Source: JBAXRT01 sp037131065
Lineage (GTDB): Bacteria; Bacteroidota; Bacteroidia; Bacteroidales; FEN-979
Assembly: GCA_037131065.1 (NCBI GenBank)
Contig: JBAXRT010000031.1
Span: forward strand, 1-24,940
Length of the DNA: 24,940 nt
Reading direction: 5' to 3'
Part shown: positions 7,913 to 15,691 of the stretch, in pieces
How positions within the stretch are numbered: position 1 is the first letter of the stretch
Layout of the letters: each line of letters starts with the position of its first letter
Program-made: the position numbers and the translations under genes
The notes under the pieces: generated by a model
What the model saw: only the letters and a program-made list of their open reading frames with translations
What the model was told of the DNA's origin: nothing
Databases searched by the model: none

Positions 7913-8659
7913 TTACATCTTCCGGATAACATCCAGAAGAAGGGTTGTTACATTTTTTACGTTTTCATTGAAAACCTTCAGCAGATCATCCCAGGTTACC
8001 GGGGCTTCATCGTGTTTCCATGAGTCAAAATCAGTTGAGAGGGCGATGACGGCATAAGGGATCCCGGCCTCATTGGCAAGAATTGCTTCGGGGGCGGTAC
8101 TCATGTTGATGACGTCGGCTCCGAAAGCCCGGAACATGACAGATTCGGCCCTTGTTGAAAACCGCGGACCTTCAATTGTAATGATGGTGCCTCCGGGATG
8201 ATGGTTCAGGCCAAGTTCTTCACAGGATGTTATCAGCCTCTTCCTCAGTAATCCTGAGAAAGGCTCTGCCATGGCTGTATGAGAAACCTTGCCTGGCTCG
8301 AAGCGGTCAAAAAAGGTATTTTTTCTGAAACGGGTGAAATCAATGAACTGATCCGGTATTACAAGGATGCCACGGCCGATCTCTTCGCGCAGGCTGCCGC
8401 AGGCAGAGGTGGCGAGGATATAGTCGCATCCGGCCTGCCTGAAGGCATCAATGTTAGCAAGGTTGTTGACATGGGTAGGGGTAATGGTATGTTCCCTCCC
8501 GTGACGCGAAAGAATATAGAGTTCACAGTTGTTTAAAGTCCCCCTGATAAAGGTGGAACTTGTCGCACCATAGGGAGTCTGAATCTCAATTTCCTGCGTG
8601 TCCCTCAGTAAGTTAAGAGATTCCAGTCCTGTTCCTCCGATCAAGCCTACTCTGGCCAC
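7913..8659 (-). CDS. mtnP: S-methyl-5'-thioadenosine phosphorylase
   Basis: A 248-residue member of the trimeric purine nucleoside phosphorylase family, starting with GTG at 8659 immediately before the conserved phosphate-binding strand ARVGLIGGTG. Motifs: GGTG (8-11), RHG (52-54), GPRFST (164-169), NMSTAPEA (185-192) and TDFDSW (209-214). The two acidic residues in TDFDSW (Asp210 and Asp212) match those that recognise 6-amino purines in methylthioadenosine phosphorylases; guanosine/inosine enzymes carry Asn there. The reaction splits methylthioadenosine with phosphate to adenine and methylthioribose-1-phosphate, salvaging the by-product of polyamine and related synthesis. No other methionine-salvage gene is in the window. 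It leads a two-gene operon with the TPR gene. Confidence 0.9.
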   Translation of the reverse strand: MARVGLIGGTGLESLNLLRDTQEIEIQTPYGATSSTFIRGTLNNCELYILSRHGREHTITPTHVNNLANIDAFRQAGCDYILATSACGSLREEIGRGILVIPDQFIDFTRFRKNTFFDRFEPGKVSHTAMAEPFSGLLRKRLITSCEELGLNHHPGGTIITIEGPRFSTRAESVMFRAFGADVINMSTAPEAILANEAGIPYAVIALSTDFDSWKHDEAPVTWDDLLKVFNENVKNVTTLLLDVIRKM

Positions 8660-8703
8660 AATACAAAATTTTAGCGAATATAAGCGAAATCAGGTATTGA
8701 TTC

Positions 8704-8732
8704 AAATTCAAAGAATTTTGTTAATAACAAAA
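8704..8732. promoter_or_regulatory. Two overlapping palindromes in the mtnP/ccmF divergent region (possible operator)
   Basis: AAATTC-AAA-GAATTT (8704-8718) is a perfect 6-base inverted repeat. It overlaps TTTTGTTA-A-TAACAAAA (8716-8732), a perfect 8-base inverted repeat around one base. They lie in the 198-base region (8660-8857) between two divergent genes, the longest gene-free stretch of the window. The DNA is AT-rich, so chance is possible. No regulator is encoded next to it. Confidence 0.3.
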
Positions 8733-8826
8733 CCACTTGAGTTATCAACATCCATCGTTATTTTCAGTTTCTTTTTTCTCCGTGGATTATTGATTGATCA
8801 ACCGTAAAAATTCTGCCTGAAAAGTG

Positions 8827-8835
8827 TAATTTTGC
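8827..8835 (+). promoter_or_regulatory. Candidate -7 promoter box for the CcmF gene
   Basis: TAATTTTGC matches the Bacteroidota -7 consensus TAnnTTTGC and lies 22 bases before the ATG at 8858. No TTG at the ideal 19-21 base distance is present upstream, so the -33 element is weak or absent. Confidence 0.4.
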
Positions 8836-8857
8836 AGCCGGATTTAAAAAACAACAT

Positions 8858-10921
8858 ATGAACATAAATTATCTGGGTGAACACCTGATGCCCGGGATGA
8901 TCGGAAATGCATTTGTATGGATTGCTTTTATTGCGGCCCTCATCTCAACGGTACTTTTCATCCTATCCATATATTCTAAAAGATTTTCAGGAAGGAAATG
9001 GCTCTCGGGTGCAAAAGGCCTCTATTTATTACATGCTTTTTCACTGATCGGCGTAGCTGTGGTTCTTTATTACCTGATCTTCCGGCACTATTTTGAATAT
9101 TCATACGTATGGCAGTACTCTTCCAAAATGCTGCCGGTAAAATACATCATTGCATGTTTCTGGGCCGGGCAGGAGGGTAGCTTTCTGACCTGGGCCATCT
9201 GGCAGGCTCTGACAGGAGTTGTTCTTCTCTTCATTGCGCGTGAATGGGAAAAACCGGTCATGGCAGTTGTTTCACTCTCTCAGGTTTTTGTCACATCCAT
9301 GTTGCTGGGAGTTAACTTCATAGGAATCAAGATCGGTGCAAGTCCGTTTACACTTTTAAGGGAGACGGTAAACACCATTTCCGGAACGATTTTTACTGAG
9401 CCGAATTACCTCTCGTTTCTGAAAGACGGAAACGGTCTTAATCCGTTGCTAGAAAATGTCTGGATGACAATTCACCCGCCGATTCTCTTTCTCGGTTATG
9501 CGTTGGCGCTTGTTCCTTTCGCGTATGCGATCGCCTCTTTCATACGGAAAGATTATGCTGGCTGGATCGGGAAGGCTATTCCATGGACACTGCTTTCACT
9601 AACCCTGCTCGGTGCAGGTATTCTTCTCGGTGGTGCATGGGCATACGTCTCTCTCACGTTCGGCGGGTTCTGGGCCTGGGATCCCGTGGAGAACTCCTCA
9701 CTCGTCCCCTGGATGACCCTCATTGCCGGATTGCATTTCCTGCTCATTGCACGGAGGCAGAACTTTGCCCTTTTTTCGGCTTACCTCTTTCTTGGTCTCT
9801 CCTATATCCTCGTGCTCTATGCCAGTTTTCTTACGCGCAGCGGTGTGCTTGCAGATACATCCGCGCATTCATTCGGCGATAACGGAATGACTTTACAACT
9901 GCTGATTTTCCTCCTCTGCTTTTTGTTGCTGCTGATCGTGATGATCGCGATCAATGTGAAGAAATTTTATGAAAAGAAGAAAGAGGAGTTGCTCTCAAGA
10001 GAGTTCTGGATGTTCATCGGATCGATTATTGTTGCCCTCGGGGCATTTCAGATCATCTTTACAACTTCAATACCGGTGTTCAACAGTATTTTCGGGACAG
10101 ATGTTGCACCACCTGCCGATGCCATCGGGTTTTATAATAAATGGCAAACCCCGTTTGCCCTCCTGATTGCAGGTTTTATTGCCTTCTGCCAGTTCCTGAA
10201 CTACCATTCCAATGAACCCAGGATGTTTATCAGGAAGATGATAGTTCCCCTGGTCCTTGCCCTGCTCATCACGATCCCCTTCCTTGTTACCGGTGTCGTC
10301 AGAGGGGTCAGTTTTACCCTCTTCCTGTTTTTTATTCTCTTCTCGATCTTGTCATCCCTGTATAACCTCCTGTTTCAGAGTGCAAAGCCGAGAAACATGG
10401 GGGCAATCATTACGCACCTTGGTTTTGTTATCTTCCTGCTTGGCACGGTAATCACTTTTTCGAATTCCTCGGTCATTTCATCGAACACCTCCAAATATGA
10501 TCTTGGCGATTCAAAGGCCAACGCCGAGAACCTGATGCTGGTCCGTTCGGATACCTTATACATGGGCGGGTTTTATGTGGCCTATGTAAACCAGAGGCTG
10601 GCTGGCAATGAGACTCATTACCAGGTTGATTTTCTCAAATACAGCAATGGTAAATTTACCAGGCAGTTCAGTTTATTTCCGTCGGTCAATGTTCATCCGA
10701 GGATGGGAGCAGTCTATAATCCCTCAACCCGTCATTTCCTGAACCGTGATTACTATACCTATATCGCACATGTGGGCAATGCTGAGAATGATTACATCGT
10801 GATCAAAGTGATCATGAACCCATACATCAACGTGTTGTGGGTTGGCGCCATCCTGATGACCATTGGTCTCGGTTATTCGGCCTGGAAAAGGATCAGGGGT
10901 AAAGCTGTCAGTAATACCTGA
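8858..10921 (+). CDS. ccmF: Cytochrome c haem lyase, CcmF/CcsA family
   Basis: A 687-residue polytopic membrane protein with about 14 hydrophobic segments. The haem-handling WWD-type motif is seen near residues 270-281 (GGFWAWDPVENSS), preceded by FWAGQEGSFLTWAIWQAL (about 106-123) and NVWMTIHPPILFLGYAL, with conserved His residues, as in CcmF/NrfE proteins. Residues about 530-655 form a soluble, probably periplasmic domain before the last membrane helix. CcmF attaches haem to apocytochrome c at the outer face of the inner membrane. No ccmA, B, C, E, G or H gene lies in the window, so the rest of the system must be elsewhere. The last 14 bases overlap the 3' end of the convergent lipoprotein gene. 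Confidence 0.9.
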   Translation: MNINYLGEHLMPGMIGNAFVWIAFIAALISTVLFILSIYSKRFSGRKWLSGAKGLYLLHAFSLIGVAVVLYYLIFRHYFEYSYVWQYSSKMLPVKYIIACFWAGQEGSFLTWAIWQALTGVVLLFIAREWEKPVMAVVSLSQVFVTSMLLGVNFIGIKIGASPFTLLRETVNTISGTIFTEPNYLSFLKDGNGLNPLLENVWMTIHPPILFLGYALALVPFAYAIASFIRKDYAGWIGKAIPWTLLSLTLLGAGILLGGAWAYVSLTFGGFWAWDPVENSSLVPWMTLIAGLHFLLIARRQNFALFSAYLFLGLSYILVLYASFLTRSGVLADTSAHSFGDNGMTLQLLIFLLCFLLLLIVMIAINVKKFYEKKKEELLSREFWMFIGSIIVALGAFQIIFTTSIPVFNSIFGTDVAPPADAIGFYNKWQTPFALLIAGFIAFCQFLNYHSNEPRMFIRKMIVPLVLALLITIPFLVTGVVRGVSFTLFLFFILFSILSSLYNLLFQSAKPRNMGAIITHLGFVIFLLGTVITFSNSSVISSNTSKYDLGDSKANAENLMLVRSDTLYMGGFYVAYVNQRLAGNETHYQVDFLKYSNGKFTRQFSLFPSVNVHPRMGAVYNPSTRHFLNRDYYTYIAHVGNAENDYIVIKVIMNPYINVLWVGAILMTIGLGYSAWKRIRGKAVSNT

Positions 10922-11558
10922 TCCGGGGATTCCCGAACAGGTCATAAAAGGTCCACTTACCTGTTCTGCGTCCTTCGTAAAATTCACCTTCAAGTTCCAG
11001 TCTTCCATCGGGACGATGCTTTACAACGAGGCCTGTATATGGGATGCCATCAAGATACTTAACCGGGCCACCACTCAGCCGTTCCCACTCTACAAGCTTT
11101 GGTTTTTTCGGTTCGTCCTTTTTTGGTTCGGGCTCCTTAACGACCGGCTGCACGGGCTGCTGCTGAACTATGCTGTCCTTCTTTTCAACTTCAGGCTCCG
11201 GGCTTCCGTCATTGCCAAGGCGTTTTCCCATTTTGTACATCTCGATTACATCCTGCTGACCATTGTCTTTCCAGTAGGTCCAGGTACCCTCTTTCAGTCC
11301 GTAGGCGTAAGCTCCCTCAATCTTTTTTTGTCCCGAGGGGAAATAGTAACTCCATAGTCCCTCACGGAGCCCGTCTTTTATTTCACCTTCGAACTCTACT
11401 CTTCCGTTGGCATAAGAAACCACTTCACCGGTAAATGGCTTGTCGGAATTGACAAGGTAAAAGAGCCCGTTGCGGTCCTGGAGCTGATCGAAATTAACTT
11501 TCTTTACTGCACACCCCGCCATTGCGAAGAGTACAATGAATAGCAGCATGTTTCTCAT
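10908..11558 (-). CDS. MORN-repeat lipoprotein
   Basis: A 216-residue protein with a short signal peptide and lipobox AMAGC (Cys16). Residues about 41-100 hold three MORN-like repeats (YANGRVEFEGEIKDGLREGL, YYFPSGQKKIEGAYAYGLKE). A Pro/Lys/Glu linker (about 117-158) leads to a second block (160-216) with RPDGRLELEGEFYEGRRTGK. Databases often label such proteins YwqK-like antitoxins, but no toxin partner is here and the lipoprotein signal argues for an envelope role. It starts 8 bases after pcm and is probably co-transcribed with it. Its stop lies within the end of the convergent ccmF gene (14-base overlap). The function is unknown. Confidence 0.8.
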   Translation of the reverse strand: MRNMLLFIVLFAMAGCAVKKVNFDQLQDRNGLFYLVNSDKPFTGEVVSYANGRVEFEGEIKDGLREGLWSYYFPSGQKKIEGAYAYGLKEGTWTYWKDNGQQDVIEMYKMGKRLGNDGSPEPEVEKKDSIVQQQPVQPVVKEPEPKKDEPKKPKLVEWERLSGGPVKYLDGIPYTGLVVKHRPDGRLELEGEFYEGRRTGKWTFYDLFGNPRIRYY

Positions 11559-11566
11559 TATATATG

Positions 11567-12232
11567 TTATTTATCTTTCGCCCTGTTTTCCAACATCGGC
11601 ACAAAGCGGAATAAGCCGTGTTCTTTTTTAATGCATTCGGTTTCAGAAACTTTATGTATGGTTGTCATGGTCTGTACATCAGTGCCCAGGGGGATGACCA
11701 GGATTCCTCCTACCTTGATCTGGTGGATCAGCGGATCCGGGATATAAGGCGCAGCGGCAGTAACGATGACCTTATCAAAAGGTGCAAAGGCCGGTAATCC
11801 TTTGTATCCATCCCCATAAAAGGTCTTGACTCCAGGGTACCCCGCCAGGGGAAGGAATCTGCTTGTTGTAAGGTAAAGGGATTTCTGGCGTTCGATGGTA
11901 AATACCTTTGCTTCCATCACAGCCAGGATACAGGCCTGGTAGCCGGAACCTGTGCCGATCTCAAGGATACGGTCGCCTCTCCTCACCTGAAGGAGCTCCG
12001 TCTGGAAGGCCACCGTGTAAGGCTGCGAGATCGTTTGTCCGGCGCCGATCGGGAATGGCTTGTCTTCGTAAGCATATTCAAGAAATGAAGAATCGAAGAA
12101 GTAATGCCTTGGAACGATCTCCATGGCATCGAGCACTTTCTGATCCTTAATCCCTTTCTGATGAATGCTCTGGATGAGCTTTTTCCTCAGCCCCTGATGC
12201 CTGTATGTGTCCTGGATTCTTGAATCAGTCAT
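11567..12232 (-). CDS. pcm: Protein-L-isoaspartate O-methyltransferase
   Basis: A 221-residue class I SAM-dependent methyltransferase of the usual length. It has the family motif GQTISQPYTVAFQTELLQV (65-83), the SAM-binding motif I RILEIGTGSGYQA (88-100) and the post-motif FDKVIVTAAAPYIPDPLIHQ, all typical of PIMT. It methylates abnormal L-isoaspartyl residues in aged proteins so that they can be repaired. The ATG at 12232 lies in an 80-base region divergent from the oxidoreductase gene. Downstream, 8 bases away, is the MORN lipoprotein gene. Confidence 0.95.
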   Translation of the reverse strand: MTDSRIQDTYRHQGLRKKLIQSIHQKGIKDQKVLDAMEIVPRHYFFDSSFLEYAYEDKPFPIGAGQTISQPYTVAFQTELLQVRRGDRILEIGTGSGYQACILAVMEAKVFTIERQKSLYLTTSRFLPLAGYPGVKTFYGDGYKGLPAFAPFDKVIVTAAAPYIPDPLIHQIKVGGILVIPLGTDVQTMTTIHKVSETECIKKEHGLFRFVPMLENRAKDK

Positions 12233-12312
12233 GTAAGGTCCGGTCTCAAATTTTTTCCGAAATTACTAAAATCAGTCGCTTTAAAGAACTACCTTTACAA
12301 AAAAGTTTTTAT

Positions 12313-13302
12313 ATGCTCAATATCGGTGTGTTAGGAGCAGGACATCTTGGAAAAATCCATATTAAATGTATTAAAGAGATTCCCGATTTTAATCTGGTTG
12401 GTTTTTACGATCCTGATCAATCCATTTCTGGAAAGGTTGAAAAAGAGTTCGGAATTCCAAGATTTTCGTCCATCGATTCGCTGATCGATGCTGTGGATGT
12501 GGTGGATATTGTCACCCCCACGATCTCTCATTTTGAATGTGCTGCCAAATCATTGAAAAAGTGCCGGCATGTTTTCATAGAAAAACCAATTGTTACTAGT
12601 ATTGATGAAGCACGCGAACTCATCAAGATCGCGAATGAGGCCAACGTTAAGGTCCAGGTCGGACATGTTGAAAGGTTCAATCCTGCCTTTCTGGCTGTCG
12701 AACCCTTTTTTGACCGCCCGATGTTCATTGAAAGCCACCGGCTGGCTCAGTTCAATCCGCGGGGAACCGATGTTCCGGTTATCCTGGACCTGATGATACA
12801 CGACATCGATATTGTACTGAGCGTTGTCAGGAGCAATATTAAAAAGATCAGTGCCAGCGGAGTTGCGGTTGTAAGCGATACACCGGATATTGCCAATGCA
12901 CGGATCGAATTCGACAACGGCTGTGTCGCGAACCTGACCGCAAGCCGGATCTCGCTGAAAAATATGAGAAAGTCAAGATTTTTTCAGCGCGATGCCTATA
13001 TCTCGGTTGATTTTCTGAAAAAGGAGGTTGAGGTTGTCCGGATCAAGGATGCCGGGACAGATAAATCCTTGCCGGCAGGATTTGTGCTGGATCTCGGCCC
13101 GGGGAAAAGGACAAAACATATCCTGTTCGACAAACCGGAAGTGAAACCCCTGAATGCCATCAAGACCGAAATGGAGAGCTTCTACCATGCTATCATTCAC
13201 AATACGCTGCCTTCGGTGACCATCAACGATGGATATATCGCACTTGAAGTGGCACATAAGATCATCGAAAAAATAACCCTCGCCTCCGCCAATATCTCCT
13301 GA
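12313..13302 (+). CDS. Gfo/Idh/MocA-family oxidoreductase, possibly UDP-GlcNAc 3-dehydrogenase-like
   Basis: I choose ATG 12313. An upstream in-frame ATG at 12205 would overlap the start of pcm and add 36 residues before the Rossmann fold. The 329-residue product opens with the NAD(P)-binding LNIGVLGAGHLGKIH (2-15), carries the family EKP motif (90-92, Lys91) and continues with VQVGHVERFNPAF (114-126) and LDLMIHDIDIVL (158-169), where His163 is the usual catalytic His. The ERFNPA and LMIHDID segments resemble GnnA-type enzymes that oxidise UDP-GlcNAc at C3 for amide-linked lipid A. No GnnB aminotransferase is beside it, so the substrate is an inference. A sugar-nucleotide role would suit the downstream polysaccharide genes. 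Confidence 0.8.
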   Translation: MLNIGVLGAGHLGKIHIKCIKEIPDFNLVGFYDPDQSISGKVEKEFGIPRFSSIDSLIDAVDVVDIVTPTISHFECAAKSLKKCRHVFIEKPIVTSIDEARELIKIANEANVKVQVGHVERFNPAFLAVEPFFDRPMFIESHRLAQFNPRGTDVPVILDLMIHDIDIVLSVVRSNIKKISASGVAVVSDTPDIANARIEFDNGCVANLTASRISLKNMRKSRFFQRDAYISVDFLKKEVEVVRIKDAGTDKSLPAGFVLDLGPGKRTKHILFDKPEVKPLNAIKTEMESFYHAIIHNTLPSVTINDGYIALEVAHKIIEKITLASANIS

Positions 13303-13400
13303 TCTCTGTTAACTAATTGTTAATTACTTTTATTTACCGGATAAACAATATCGTGAAGTGCTCAGTCGTTTACAATACGGGATTGAGTAAATCTCATTCT

Positions 13401-14279
13401 ATGATATATCGGAAACCTCTACCACTCTTGACTTTTCTCTTAGTAATCTCCCTTACATCATGTGAGAAGTTTTCCGGTGACCAGGAGATTCCTTCCTATA
13501 TCAGTATCGATTCAATTTATCTGACGACCAATTATACCAACCAGGGCACCAGCTCGCATAATATCACTGATGCATGGATCTATGTGGATGATATAATGAT
13601 CGGAGATTTTGAGTTGCCGGCACGGGTTCCTGTCCTCTTCAGCGGAACCCATACAGTAACTGTCATTGCAGGCATCAAGAAAAACGGTATTGCATCAACC
13701 AGGGTCGATTATCGCTTCTATCAGCCTATTGTAAAAACCCTCAGGTTGACCCCGGACAGTACGACTAACCTTAAGGTTCAGAAAACGGTTTATATGTCCT
13801 CGGCAAAGTTTGTGTGGCTCGAGAATTTTGAAGGAGTAGCCTTCACCCTGGATACAACCAAACGCAGTTCCGCTGCCATTGAGCGAACACCGACAGGTTC
13901 TCCGCTTGCTTTTAAGGATGAGGGGTTACATTCGGGAATGGTGGTCCTTGATTCTGCCCACAGTTTTTTTGAATGTCAGTCACACGATGAGTACCCCATC
14001 CCGCCAGCTCCTGTTTATCTGGAGATGAATTTCAATATAAATACAACCCTTACCGTAGGAGTTGTCGTGTATGGTTTATCAAGCCTGTACCAGGTTCCCA
14101 TCATCAACCTGAACCCAACCAATAATCTTTGGAAGAAGATCTATATTGACCTAACCACAACCATCAATGCATACTCGGGTTATACCTACAGGGTATACCT
14201 GGGTGCATTTCACGACAGCACTTCAAACAACCAGAACCTGATTCTGTTTGACAATTTTAAAATTCTGACCAACAAATGA
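13401..14279 (+). CDS. Lipoprotein of unknown function coupled to a sugar-phosphate transferase
   Basis: I choose ATG 13401. The frame also has a TTG at 13317, but the ATG begins a proper lipoprotein signal with Cys21 in SLTSC. The mature 272 residues are rich in beta strands. Residues about 32-108 (DAWIYVDDIMIGDFELPARV, GTHTVTVIAGIKKNG) look like a small Ig- or PEGA-like domain. Residues about 143-292 end in KKIYIDLTTTIN, YRVYLGAFHD and LILFDNFKILTNK, a pattern seen in jelly-roll carbohydrate-binding-like modules, though I cannot confirm this. The stop overlaps the next start as ATGA, so translation of the transferase is probably coupled. That suggests an envelope role linked to polysaccharide export or attachment. 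I do not recognise the protein. Confidence 0.8.
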   Translation: MIYRKPLPLLTFLLVISLTSCEKFSGDQEIPSYISIDSIYLTTNYTNQGTSSHNITDAWIYVDDIMIGDFELPARVPVLFSGTHTVTVIAGIKKNGIASTRVDYRFYQPIVKTLRLTPDSTTNLKVQKTVYMSSAKFVWLENFEGVAFTLDTTKRSSAAIERTPTGSPLAFKDEGLHSGMVVLDSAHSFFECQSHDEYPIPPAPVYLEMNFNINTTLTVGVVVYGLSSLYQVPIINLNPTNNLWKKIYIDLTTTINAYSGYTYRVYLGAFHDSTSNNQNLILFDNFKILTNK

Positions 14280-15691
14280 ACAAAAGGCTGCAAGTCATAA
14301 AATATGTTTTGGCCGACTACCTGGCAGCATTCCTTGCTTGGTTATTATTTTTTATTTACAGGAAATATGTGGTAGATCCTGATATCTTCTCCCATTTCCA
14401 GGATGTACTCAGGGATGAAAAACTTTATTTCGGTATCCTTTTGATCCCACTAGCCTGGCTCTTCTTCTACCTGCTGATCGGGACGTATCGGAAGATATAC
14501 CGCAAAGCCCGGTTAAAGGAGTTCGCCCAGACACTCATTATTACCTTTATCGGGGTCACCATTATATTCTTTGCCCTGATCCTTGACGACGTGATCATCA
14601 CCCAAAGGACCTATGCTGAATTCTTCTTTACCCTATTCTTTTTGCATCTTTTTTTCACGGCCGGATTCCGGTTTCTCCTGACTTCACTGGTCGCCTATAA
14701 GATTCATCATAAAATTTTGGGATTTAACACCCTGCTCATCGGGAGCAATGGCAATGCGGCCTCCATCTACCGCGAAATAGAAAACCAGGAAAAATCTTCG
14801 GGTAACAAATTTGTCGGTTTTGTCAATGTGGAGGGATATAACAGTTACAAACTGGCTGATTACCTTGAACACCTCGGAGGCCTGAACGATCTTAACCGGA
14901 TTGTAAAGGAGAGAAAAATCGAAGAGGTAATTATTGCAATTGAACATTCTGAAAACCACACCATTGAGAACATTATCACACAGCTGGAAGATACCGACGT
15001 TGTGATAAAAATTATTCCGGCTATGCAAGACATACTCATGGGTTCTGTCAAGACTACCTCCATTTTTCACGCCCCGCTCATTCAGATCTATCCAGACCTG
15101 ATGCCCGACTGGCAGATGTCACTGAAAAGAATTTTCGACATTGCTCTTTCGATCATTTGCCTGATTCTTCTGGCTCCGATCATGCTGATCACAGGCATTC
15201 TCATTAAGCTCAACTCACCGGGACCAGTATTCTATTCCCAGGAGCGGCTTGGAATCCGCAGCAAACCATTCATCATGCATAAGTTCCGGACGATGTACCG
15301 GGATGCCGAGTTGAACGGTCCCCAGCTCTCCTCTAAAAATGATCCGCGGATCACCCGGTTCGGAAGGTTTCTCAGGCAATTCCGTATCGATGAAATTCCG
15401 CAGTTCTACACCGTTCTAAAAGGGGATATGAGCATTGTCGGTCCACGTCCCGAGCGCCAGTATTACATCGACCTCATCGTTCAGAAAGCACCGCATTATC
15501 GGCTGCTTCATAAGGTGAAACCCGGGATCACGTCATGGGGACAAGTAAAGTACGGTTATGCAGAGAGCCTTGAGCAGATGATTGAAAGGCTGAAGTTTGA
15601 CATTCTCTATATCGAGAATATGTCACTGGCCATGGATTTTAAGATCCTGATCTATACCATCCTTATCATCATCCAGGGAAGAGGGAAATAA
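14276..15691 (+). CDS. Polyprenyl-phosphate glycosyl-1-phosphate transferase (initiating exopolysaccharide synthesis)
   Basis: A 471-residue membrane protein. Four hydrophobic segments lie in residues 11-133, then a Rossmann-like domain (about 150-250, starting NTLLIGSNGNAASIYREI), then a fifth membrane helix (about 285-310). The bacterial sugar transferase domain spans about 281-471, with PGPVFYSQERLG, HKFRTMYRDAE (335-345), the catalytic Asp-Glu pair in RIDEIPQFY (Asp372, Glu373), GDMSIVGPRPERQYY and KPGITSWGQVKYGY. This is the layout of WcaJ/WbaP-like enzymes, which transfer a sugar-1-phosphate from a nucleotide sugar to undecaprenyl phosphate. The sugar cannot be read from the sequence. 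It is coupled by ATGA to the lipoprotein upstream, and its 3' end overlaps the Sir2 gene on the other strand by 69 bases. Confidence 0.92.
   Translation: MNKRLQVIKYVLADYLAAFLAWLLFFIYRKYVVDPDIFSHFQDVLRDEKLYFGILLIPLAWLFFYLLIGTYRKIYRKARLKEFAQTLIITFIGVTIIFFALILDDVIITQRTYAEFFFTLFFLHLFFTAGFRFLLTSLVAYKIHHKILGFNTLLIGSNGNAASIYREIENQEKSSGNKFVGFVNVEGYNSYKLADYLEHLGGLNDLNRIVKERKIEEVIIAIEHSENHTIENIITQLEDTDVVIKIIPAMQDILMGSVKTTSIFHAPLIQIYPDLMPDWQMSLKRIFDIALSIICLILLAPIMLITGILIKLNSPGPVFYSQERLGIRSKPFIMHKFRTMYRDAELNGPQLSSKNDPRITRFGRFLRQFRIDEIPQFYTVLKGDMSIVGPRPERQYYIDLIVQKAPHYRLLHKVKPGITSWGQVKYGYAESLEQMIERLKFDILYIENMSLAMDFKILIYTILIIIQGRGK

Noticed and set aside
8279..8536. An 85-codon open frame on the + strand.
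   Set aside because: It lies wholly opposite the conserved coding sequence of mtnP and has no recognisable motif.
10863..11357. A 164-codon + strand frame running beyond the end of ccmF.
   Set aside because: It is opposite the MORN lipoprotein gene, which has a lipobox and repeats; this frame has neither a plausible start nor motifs.
10908..11558. YwqK-like antitoxin label for the MORN protein.
   Set aside because: The protein has a lipoprotein signal and no toxin gene is adjacent; the label rests only on repeat similarity.
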